Source: Olsenella urininfantis | Lineage (GTDB): Bacteria; Actinomycetota; Coriobacteriia; Coriobacteriales; Atopobiaceae | Direction of reading: 5' to 3' | Length of the DNA stretch: 58,590 bases | Assembly: GCF_900155635.1 (NCBI RefSeq) | Contig: NZ_LT732540.1 | Location: 1,361,412-1,420,001 of the forward strand | Shown: positions 45,501 through 52,400 of the stretch, piece after piece | Numbering within the stretch: the stretch's first letter is position 1 | Layout of the letters: each line of letters begins with the position of its first letter | Made by a program: the position numbers and the translations under genes | The notes under the pieces: model-generated | Seen by the model: the letters and a program-made list of their open reading frames with translations, nothing else | What the model was told of the DNA's origin: nothing | Database searches by the model: none

Positions 45501-46258
45501 GCGAGTACGACAGCGCCCGCGCCTTCGAGCGCACCGGAGCCGACGTCAGCACCCTCGTCATCAACAACCTGACGCCCGAGGCCGTGGCCCAGAGCACCCA
45601 AGACCTGGTTGACGAGATCGGCCGCTCGCAGATCGTCATGATCCCCGGAGGGTTCTCTGGCGGCGACGAGCCCGACGGCTCGGCGAAGTTCATCACGGCC
45701 TTCTTCCGCGCCCCCGCCGTCACGGAGGCGGTGCGCGAGCTGCTGCAGGGACGCGATGGCCTCATGCTGGGAATCTGCAACGGCTTCCAGGCGCTGGTCA
45801 AGCTTGGGCTGGTTCCCTTCGGGGACATCCGGCCCATGGACGAGAGCTGCCCCACCCTCACCTTCAACCGCATCGGCCGTCACCAGAGCCGCCTGGTGCG
45901 CACCCGCGTGTCCTCGAACCTCTCTCCCTGGCTGTCAAAGTGCCAGGTGGGAGACGTGCACACCGTTGCCATCAGCCACGGGGAGGGCCGCTTCGTTGCC
46001 AGCGAGGAGCTCCTCTCGCAGATGGCGGCAACCGGCCAGATTGCCACGCAGTACGTGGGCGAGGACGGTTGCGCCAGCATGGGCCTGGACGTGAACCCCA
46101 ACGGATCCGTCTGGTGCGTGGAGGGCATCTCCAGCCCCGACGGCCGCGTGCTCGGCAAGATGGGCCACAGCGAGCGCAGCACCGCGGGCACCTTCAAGAA
46201 CGTGCCCGGCAACATGTTCCAGCCCCTCTTCGAGGGTGGCGTGGCCTATTTCGAGTAG
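42530..46258 (+). CDS. purL: Phosphoribosylformylglycinamidine synthase, single-chain
   Basis: 1242-residue enzyme of purine synthesis that converts FGAR, ATP and glutamine to FGAM. It combines all functions otherwise split into PurS, PurL and PurQ. The N-terminal PurS-like part covers about 1-150. Two ATPase half-domains follow, with ETHNHPTEIEPFGGAATCIGG (from residue 316) and the GGKDSMSGSF segment. The C-terminal class I glutaminase has FPGNNCEYDSARAFE, MIPGGFSGGDEPDG and nucleophile Cys1083 in LGICNGFQAL. This ~1240-residue type is typical of Clostridia and Coriobacteria rather than proteobacteria. ATG 42530 has AAAGGG about ten bases upstream. No other pur gene is adjacent. Confidence 0.96.
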   Translation: MVSRVYVEKKPGFDVEARQLEVELRGILGISSLTGLRLVNRYDVEGISQELFESCVPTVFSEPQSDRVSFELPEANGAALFAVEFLPGQFDQRADSASECVQLISQGERPRVLSAKLYYLEGELSQADVDAIKRYVINPVEAREASLAERETLKMSYPEPEMVETLSGFLSLDAKGLQALIDERGLAMDLADISFCQQYFGEEGRCPTITELKMIDTYWSDHCRHTTFGTRLENVTIDDADVRRAFETYLEMRHELGRDERPLCLMDMGTIGARWLKGQGTLTGLDESDEINACTVKVKVDVDGHDEDWLFLFKNETHNHPTEIEPFGGAATCIGGAIRDPLSGRSYVYQAMRVTGAADPLAGVGQTMEGKLPQRKLVTTAAAGYSSYGNQIGLATGQVSELYHPGYAAKRMEVGAVVGATPASHVRRECPAPGDRVVLLGGRTGRDGIGGATGSSKAHNVESLEKDGAEVQKGNAPVERKLQRLFRREDACRIIKRCNDFGAGGVSVAIGELADGLSIDLDLIPKKYEGLDGTELAISESQERMAVALAPGDVEEFLGYAREENLEATVVAEVTAEPRLRMSWCGRDIVDVSRAFLDSNGAPKHQDVHVLPQESWQPSWEGATLAERLRSLVTDENVASNKGLSERFDSTIGAATVLMPFGGKTQLTPALAMAAKLPVLGETTSCSGMAWGFNPYLMSANQYTGAYLSVVESVCKLVAAGFEHRKAYLSFQEYFEKLRDVPERWGKPVAAVLGALMAQRDLGVGAIGGKDSMSGSFEDLDVPPTLISFACAVGKVADVTSPELKGAGHLLVELAPSYREDDVTPEAASLLEVLDQVEALIRQGGCLAVSTPGYGCAAEALFKMCLGNQLGMSLDANVTADELFRLAYGSFVVELADGAEPPTSTSGCHVRRLGRSTEGYQLELAGERIELAELQELWEARMEPVFPYRSGGEQVGLLSFDAARQGISRPAPLVRLARPRVVIPVFPGNNCEYDSARAFERTGADVSTLVINNLTPEAVAQSTQDLVDEIGRSQIVMIPGGFSGGDEPDGSAKFITAFFRAPAVTEAVRELLQGRDGLMLGICNGFQALVKLGLVPFGDIRPMDESCPTLTFNRIGRHQSRLVRTRVSSNLSPWLSKCQVGDVHTVAISHGEGRFVASEELLSQMAATGQIATQYVGEDGCASMGLDVNPNGSVWCVEGISSPDGRVLGKMGHSERSTAGTFKNVPGNMFQPLFEGGVAYFE

Positions 46259-46265
46259 GGGGCTA

Positions 46266-46300
46266 GGGCAGGGTGGCGCGGTAGCTGCGCCGTCCTGCCC
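46266..46300. terminator. Stem-loop between convergent purL and histidine kinase genes
   Basis: GGGCAGG-GT-GGCGC (46266-46279) pairs with GCGCC-GT-CCTGCCC (46287-46300), the two central pairs being G-T wobbles. It fills the 45-bp gap between converging genes. No T tract follows on either strand, so termination efficiency is uncertain. Confidence 0.5.
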
Positions 46301-46303
46301 CAC

Positions 46304-47407
46304 TCACTCGGGGAATGTAACGACGAACACCGTCCCCCGGGGCTCGTTGTCCTCGATGTGAACGCTCGCTCCGTGGCGGACGAGTATGCTCCTGACCAGG
46401 GAGAGGCCTATGCCTGCCCCCCCGAAGGCCCTCGATCGGGACTTGTTCACCCTGTAGAACGGATCGAACACCAGGTCACGCTGGTCGGGAGCTATCCCCT
46501 CCCCCGTGTCGGCAACTGTCACCACGACCTTCCCGCCACGATGCGAAAGGGCCAGGGCCACGCTGCCTCCCTCGCGGTTGTAGCGGATGGCGTTCTCCAC
46601 AAGGTTGGAGAACGCCCGGTGGAGCAGGGCCGCGTTGCCCATGACCCTCAGGTCGTCGCAGCCCTGAGTGGCACCCTCCAGCACGAGCGAGACCCCCCGT
46701 TGCTCTGCGAGGGGCTCGAGTCCCTCGCAGACGCCGCCCAGGAGGGCATGGAGGGGGACGGGGGAGCTGTCGGGGAGGTCACCGGTCTCCGTCAGCTCAA
46801 GCAGGTCCCCCACCACGAGAGAGAGCCTCCTCGTGTTGGCACCCACCATCTCGACCAGAGCGTCGTACTCCTCCTTGGTCCTGGGCTTCTTGCGGAACAC
46901 GTCGATCTTCGTCTGCAGCACGGCAAGCGGGGTCCTCAGCTCGTGCGCGGCGCTGGCGGCAAAGCGCCCCTGCGCGGCAAACGCCTCGTCGAGCTGCTCG
47001 GTCATCTGGTTGAATGACCTGACCAGGTCCTCTATCTCCTCTCCGCGCCCCACGGGCTCCATGCGCTCCGAAAGGGACTCTGGTCCCGTCTGGCGCATGC
47101 GGGCGGCAAGCCTGCTGATGGGCCTCGTGTACCTTCCCACCAGCACGTACGCGACGAGGCCGCCCAGGACGAGCACCACGGCAAGATAGGTCAGGGTGTC
47201 GGTGAGGATGGCGTTCTTGATTCCCTCGACGTCGAAGACGATGGAGAGGTTGCTCTGGCCCGCAAGCTGGATCTCTGCCGTGTCCAGCGTGAGCGACGTC
47301 GAGTGGTTCACGAGGAGGACCAGGATGACGCAGTTGGCCACGATGAGGGCCACCACAAGCGCCGTCAGCTGGGTCCTGATGGAGCGGAATCCCAGACGCG
47401 TGCTCAT
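46304..47407 (-). CDS. Sensor histidine kinase of the CXXC/TlpA locus
   Basis: 367-residue membrane kinase. Two membrane helices (about 15-33 and 70-90) flank a short, roughly 35-residue external segment, too small for a classic ligand domain, so it may sense membrane or redox state directly or through a partner. A HAMP domain follows (RYTRPISRLAARM to about 145). The H-box is RFAASAAHELRTPLAVL with His155, then LVENAIRYN and DTGEGIAPDQ, FYRVNKSRSRAFGGAGIGLSLV. It overlaps the response regulator by 4 bp. Its probable targets are the CXXC/4Fe-4S and tlpA units, inferred from shared promoter motifs. Confidence 0.93.
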   Translation of the reverse strand: MSTRLGFRSIRTQLTALVVALIVANCVILVLLVNHSTSLTLDTAEIQLAGQSNLSIVFDVEGIKNAILTDTLTYLAVVLVLGGLVAYVLVGRYTRPISRLAARMRQTGPESLSERMEPVGRGEEIEDLVRSFNQMTEQLDEAFAAQGRFAASAAHELRTPLAVLQTKIDVFRKKPRTKEEYDALVEMVGANTRRLSLVVGDLLELTETGDLPDSSPVPLHALLGGVCEGLEPLAEQRGVSLVLEGATQGCDDLRVMGNAALLHRAFSNLVENAIRYNREGGSVALALSHRGGKVVVTVADTGEGIAPDQRDLVFDPFYRVNKSRSRAFGGAGIGLSLVRSILVRHGASVHIEDNEPRGTVFVVTFPE

Positions 47408-48084
47408 GACTCCTCCCCTTCCCGCAGGAAGTACCCCTCGCCGACCCTGTTGCCTATGGGGTCGTAGCCAAGCCTTGCCCCAAGCTTCTTGCGCAGGGCA
47501 TGTATGTGGACCCTCACCGAGTTGCTGAACAGGTCCACGTTGCTGTCCCAGGCGTGCTCGAGAAGCTCCTCGCTGCTCACGGCCCTCTCGGAGTTTCGCA
47601 GGAGGTACTCGACGATCGCCGTCTCCTTCTTCGTGAGCGCGATGGGATCGCCCTTGGCGCGCAGGGTGCGGGAGACGGTGTCGAATGACAGGTCCCCCCT
47701 CAGGATCACGCTGCCCCCCTGCCTGTACTCACGGCGCAGGAGTCCCCTGACGCGCGCCTCCAGCTCCTCGAAGGCGAAGGGCTTGACCAGATAGTCGTCG
47801 GCGCCCGCATCGAGGCCGGCGACCCTCTCCGAGATGCTGGACCGGGCGGAGAGGACCAGAACCTTGCTCTGGGAGAGCTGCCCCCTCAGGGCGGAGAGGA
47901 CGTCCAGGCCGTCCATGCCCGGGAGGTTGAGGTCGAGCAGGATGAGGTCGTACGGCTCGACCTCGGCGGCTGCGAGGGCATCGGTGCCGTTGTCGCACAG
48001 GTCTACGTAGTAGCCATCGAGCTCGAGGCCCTCTCCTATGGACTCGAGCAGGTCGCGCTCGTCCTCGACGACCAGGATCTTCAT
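47404..48084 (-). CDS. OmpR/PhoB-family response regulator of the CXXC/TlpA locus
   Basis: 226-residue regulator. The receiver has VEDE near residue 7, phospho-acceptor Asp51 in LILLDLNLPGMDG, and Lys in LVKPFAFEEL. The winged-helix domain begins about residue 130 and includes LTKKETAIVEYLLRN and SVRVHIHALRKKLGA. The frame is open upstream to 48234; ATG 48084 starts the receiver correctly, with GGAGG about ten bases before it. It is divergent from the CXXC micropeptide gene, whose promoter carries 11-bp-spaced direct repeats of the kind bound by OmpR-family dimers. Confidence 0.93.
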   Translation of the reverse strand: MKILVVEDERDLLESIGEGLELDGYYVDLCDNGTDALAAAEVEPYDLILLDLNLPGMDGLDVLSALRGQLSQSKVLVLSARSSISERVAGLDAGADDYLVKPFAFEELEARVRGLLRREYRQGGSVILRGDLSFDTVSRTLRAKGDPIALTKKETAIVEYLLRNSERAVSSEELLEHAWDSNVDLFSNSVRVHIHALRKKLGARLGYDPIGNRVGEGYFLREGEES

Positions 48085-48157
48085 GTTGGGAGGACCTCCT
48101 TCGCCAACCAGGGTGCCACGACGATTTCCCTCTGAAAGGATACCAGCCTCTCCTGCA

Positions 48158-48191
48158 CTTAATGCGGACTTAACGCCCAGCCTGCTGTACT
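48158..48191 (+). promoter_or_regulatory. Promoter with 11-bp direct repeat upstream of the CXXC peptide gene
   Basis: CTTAAT (48158-48163) and CTTAAC (48169-48174) are direct repeats one helical turn apart, typical of an OmpR-type dimer site. Eleven bases later TGC-TGTACT (48183-48191) forms an extended -10. The same arrangement, with the same spacings and the same CTGCTGTACTGG, occurs upstream of tlpA on the other strand at 55953-55986. The divergent response regulator gene lies 74 bp away. Confidence 0.65.
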
Positions 48192-48215
48192 GGCACGGAA
48201 GGGGAGGTATGCCAC

Positions 48216-48386
48216 ATGGAAAAAGGATTCTCAATAGTCGCCCTCAAGGGGTCAAGGAGATGGGCGAGCCTGGCGCTGCTGCTGCTCTCCGTCGCGTTCG
48301 TCTGCTACGGGGCGTGGCGCGGGGAGGTCGAGACCGTGTTCTCAAAGGCCGTCAAGCTGTGCATGGAATGCGTGGGGATTGGATAG
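48216..48386 (+). CDS. CD1871A-type CXXC-motif membrane micropeptide
   Basis: A 56-residue ORF begins at ATG 48216, eight bases after a strong GGGGAGG. It has a polar N-terminus with basic KGSRRW, one membrane helix (about residues 16-34), and a conserved tail GEVETVFSKAVKLCMECVGIG with C49-x-x-C52. This matches my memory of the CD1871A family of CXXC peptides found in Clostridia and Coriobacteria, whose function is unknown. The stop lies 9 bp before the 4Fe-4S membrane protein start, so the two are one unit. A thiol exchange or electron-relay role next to a redox protein is inferred. Confidence 0.82.
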   Translation: MEKGFSIVALKGSRRWASLALLLLSVAFVCYGAWRGEVETVFSKAVKLCMECVGIG

Positions 48387-48395
48387 GTGGGCAGC

Positions 48396-49304
48396 ATGAA
48401 GAGATCTCCGTCGAAGTTTGCCGGCCTCATCAAGAGGCGCGGGGCCGTGCAGGCCCTTGCCACGTTCCTCACCAACCCCCATCTGCCGAACTTCCTATCC
48501 GGCACCATCTACACGGGCCAGGCGAAGGCCGCCTGCGTCCCTGGGCTCAACTGCTACTCCTGCCCGGCCGCAACCGGCGCATGCCCCATCGGCTCGTTCC
48601 AGGCGGTCGTGGGGTCATCTAAGTTCAGCTTCTCCTACTACATCACGGGAATCCTCATCTTCATAGGGGTCATCCTGGGAAGGTTCGTATGCGGCTTCCT
48701 CTGCCCCTTCGGGTGGTTCCAGGACCTTCTCCACAAGATCCCGTTTCCCAAGAAGCTCAGCACCAAGCGACTCAAGCCCCTGCGCTACGTCAAGTACGCG
48801 ATCCTGATCGTCATGGTGTGGGCGCTTCCCGCCCTGCTCAACAACAATGCCGGGCTTGCCAGCCCCTACTTCTGCAAGTACGTCTGCCCCCAGGGCATCC
48901 TGGAGGGGGCCATTCCCCTCTCCCTTGCCAGCTCCGGCATCCGTGCCGCCCTCGGCAAGCTCTTCACCATGAAGTTCAGCATCCTGGTGACTGTCGTCCT
49001 TTTGAGCATCATGTTCTACCGGCCGTTCTGCAAGTGGATCTGCCCCCTTGGCGCGTTCTACTCGCTGTTCAACAAGGTCTCGGTCCTGCAGTACCACGTT
49101 GACAAGGAGGCCTGCGTTTCGTGCGGAAGGTGCGCACGCACCTGCAAGATGGACGTGGACATAACCAAGGACTCCTCGCACCTGGAGTGCATACGCTGCG
49201 GCGAATGCCTGAGGGCCTGCCCCGTCCACGCCATCGACATCCGGCTGATCGAGGCCGAGCGCAAGCTCTCGAAGGCGGAGGAGCCTTCCACGCAGCGGCC
49301 ATAG
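48396..49304 (+). CDS. NapH-like polytopic 4Fe-4S ferredoxin membrane protein
   Basis: 302-residue membrane protein with a C-terminal cytoplasmic diferredoxin. Membrane helices lie about 82-100, 133-150 and 193-210. Paired Cys motifs at the membrane edge are CGFLCP (99-104), CKYVCP (160-165) and CKWICP (212-217), as in NapH/RnfB-related electron carriers. An extra cysteine cluster C47, C53, C56, C63 lies near the N-terminus. The 2[4Fe-4S] part has C240-x2-C243-x2-C246-x3-C250 and C265-x2-C268-x2-C271-x3-C275. It may carry electrons across the membrane to thiol proteins outside. ATG 48396 is preferred over an in-frame GTG at 48387. Confidence 0.88.
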   Translation: MKRSPSKFAGLIKRRGAVQALATFLTNPHLPNFLSGTIYTGQAKAACVPGLNCYSCPAATGACPIGSFQAVVGSSKFSFSYYITGILIFIGVILGRFVCGFLCPFGWFQDLLHKIPFPKKLSTKRLKPLRYVKYAILIVMVWALPALLNNNAGLASPYFCKYVCPQGILEGAIPLSLASSGIRAALGKLFTMKFSILVTVVLLSIMFYRPFCKWICPLGAFYSLFNKVSVLQYHVDKEACVSCGRCARTCKMDVDITKDSSHLECIRCGECLRACPVHAIDIRLIEAERKLSKAEEPSTQRP

Positions 49305-49374
49305 GACGGGAGAGGGGGTGGCTTCATATGCCGCGCGCATACGCACGGCACCGGCTCAATCCCTGAAAAGCAAA

Positions 49375-49409
49375 GGGCCTGACCCCTGAACGTCTCAGGG
49401 GTCAGGCCC
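49375..49409. terminator. Bidirectional 15-bp hairpin terminator
   Basis: GGGCCTGACCCCTGA (49375-49389) and TCAGGGGTCAGGCCC (49395-49409) are exactly complementary around ACGTC. TCTTGTTGG follows on the plus strand and, read on the minus strand, TTTGCTTTTC follows. It therefore ends both the 4Fe-4S unit and the adhesin gene. Confidence 0.8.
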
Positions 49410-49441
49410 TCTTGTTGGCTGGGCGGCACAACCAATGCGCC

Positions 49442-52400
49442 TTACCTTTGCCCGCGCTTCTTGAGCAGCGCCCCTCCTGTCACCGTGAGCGCCACTGCTC
49501 CGAGCAGCAACGCGCCAACGCCACCATTGCGGTCCCCTGTCCTGGGGAGAGCGCTCACCTTGGCGACGTCCTTCACCACAAGCCTGACCACGGCGCCATG
49601 CTCTTCGATCTTCACGGACGAGGACGTCCGATTAATCTCATATCCCTCAGGTGCCCTGGTCTCCACCAGCTCATAGGTACCATACGCGACGCCGGCAAAG
49701 CTCAAGGTGCCATCGGAACCCGTTGTGCCCCTTGCAACAACCTTGTTGTCTTGCCTGAGCTCAAACTCGGCGCCAGGAAGAGCCTTGCCCTCGTTTTGGG
49801 CATCAACCTTGGACACCAAAACCGAGCCCTTGATCTGCTCGTCGCCCACCGTCAGAGAGGCAACTTGGCCCTGCGTGGCAATGGTTACCTCATGTGGGGT
49901 CGCATCAAGCACATAGCCTGTTGGCGCGGCAGTCTCCACAACCTCATACGTACCATACGGCACGTCGGCAAACGAAAGCACGCCAGAGTCATCAGTGACC
50001 CCCTCGCGCACCTTCTTGCCATCGAGCCTCAGCTCAAAGCCCGTGTTCGGCAAAGGCTTGGTGGCATCTGCCTTGTCTACCTTGGACACCTTGATGGTGC
50101 CGTGGATACGAGTGTTGGTGACGGTTGCGACGGTATGAGAGCCAACTACCTTACCCTGCGCATCCCTGTCATCCTGCTGTCTGTACGCATAGGAGGCAAC
50201 ATATCCCTCAGGAACGTTCGTTTCCTTGACGGTGTACGTTATGGGCACGCCAGCAGAAGGGCTGTTTGCCAGCAGGTTGCCGTACGTTCCCTTCCATGGT
50301 GTTTCGCCCATGCTTGAGAGATTGGCCGCGGGCACTGCCTGCGCATCGATGTCTTTGGCTGCCGCGCCATCGGCAAGCAGCTCAACATTGAGCGCGTCAT
50401 GGCTGATGGTGCCACCTTCGGTGCCGTCTGCGTTCTTGCCTTCCACCCAGACCTTCTCGACATCCACCCTTGTTACCCGCGTGAGGCCTATGTTGAGCGC
50501 CATGGCATTAGCGGACTCTATGGTTACCCCTTGCACCGATGCGGACGACTGGCCATCGGCGGCAGTCATGGCCATGTCATTCTTCGTGGGTGAGAAGCGC
50601 ACAAAAGTACCCATGTCCGTGGAGGTGGGATCGGTAGGGTTGTATGCCTTTACGGTATACGCATCAAGCGTGCCGTCAGCATTGGAGGACCAGTCCTTGA
50701 GGCCCCTGAACACATACGAGCCGCTTGCGTCGGTTGTTGCAGTATCCACCAGCTTATTGCGGGCATCATAGAGCTCGATCTTCATGCCGGAAATGACATC
50801 GGCCGCTTCGCTCTTGTCAATCCTGCCATCGTAGTTGGCGTCTACCCACGCCACGCCCCCAAGCACGCCAGGGGTTGGTGTCATGGCAACGGGCTGTCCG
50901 TAACGATAGCCCTTACCAGAGCCAAGGTCGCGCAAATAGGTAGGTGTATACACGTCAATGAGCTTCTTCTCGAAGTCCTCTTTGGAGACGTCGCGCAAGG
51001 CGAGGTTGAACTTGAACTCCTGGCGGCTGCCCGCACCGAACACGCCACTTGCTGGGGAGGAGATGCGCACGAAGTTTACCGCATCCCAATCCTGCTGCGT
51101 CCATGCGGAAGTGTTGTCCTCGTCAGTCCACTCAAAACTGCCCCAGTCAAGCGCTTGGCTGGTGGGCGTGGCGTTCCTTGCGTAGGAGATGGTGTAACCA
51201 GCGGGTAACGCGCTCTTAAGGCCACCGTTCAAGAACATGTCAAACTGAAACGCCCCGTTGGGTTGGATTGCCCGACCCCAGTCTTGTCCCTTCTTGGGCA
51301 CTGGCCAATAGGTAATGAATCCGTTGGCGTCAGTCTTTGTGGGGTTGCTTGCAACCAGGCGATAATCCACCGTGCTGTTAGCGCCGATGAGCGTCTTTGA
51401 GAGGCCGTCGTAGGTAATGTATTGGGAGTCCGGCTGCGTTGCCATCTTTGCGGAGGACTTCACGACAAGGTCCGTAGGCGCCTTAATCTCCAGGGAGCCC
51501 ATGGGACGACCGATTTTGTCAGTTGTGCTGCCATTGCCATTGAGGTCCCACTTATCGTCAGCAAAACCGCTGCCATAAACTAAGTCTTCTTTGGTTGCGG
51601 TATCAAACTCATACCAAATAAGTTGAGCCCAAATACCGCCAGGCTGATCTTTTTCTGGATCAGAAGCATAGTTCATAACAATCGAACTACCACCCGTATA
51701 GGCCCAGTAAGAAGGGTTAATAGCATAGGGGACTACTTTTGCTCCTTCCCGCCATGCTACGCTGGGACCAAAAGTGCGCATGTCATAAAAATCATCTGCA
51801 GAAGTAAATTTTGAAAAATCAAGCTTATACACACGGGCCTGAGGGTACTCTGCCTTCAGCGCGTCGGATGCTGGCACCTCATAGATGTCTGGCTGCTTGG
51901 CAAGGTTGGTGTAATCATCCCACTTTCCTGCCACTCCCCAATACTCTTTACTCAAAAGAGATCTATATGCCACAGAAAGCGACATATCACTTCCGTACGG
52001 ACTTACTACGTAGATTGCCTTATAGCTCTGGATACCACGGCTTGAACCATCCCACGTTGGGGTGAAATAGTCAAAAAATTGACCTCTTTTTTGCTCGCCC
52101 AAAACCAACGACAGGGGATAAGCGGTTCCTTCATGCCAACCCGTTGTAGGTCCATGACCTTGGATGAAGCTTTTCCCGGTAAACGCGGTAAAAGTATCTC
52201 CGATAGTTACATGATCTGCCGACCGTCCGGGGTATTTGAGGACCACCTCGCCCTTACCATCATTAAAGTCCCAGGTTTTCTGGTTACGATGGTGCCAATT
52301 TGGCTCTTCGTCACCCGTGTTCTCTATGCGAATGCGGGTCTTGAACAGGCTGGGGTCATCACCCCACTTGCCCTTCTCGCGCACCTCATTGGTGAGCACC

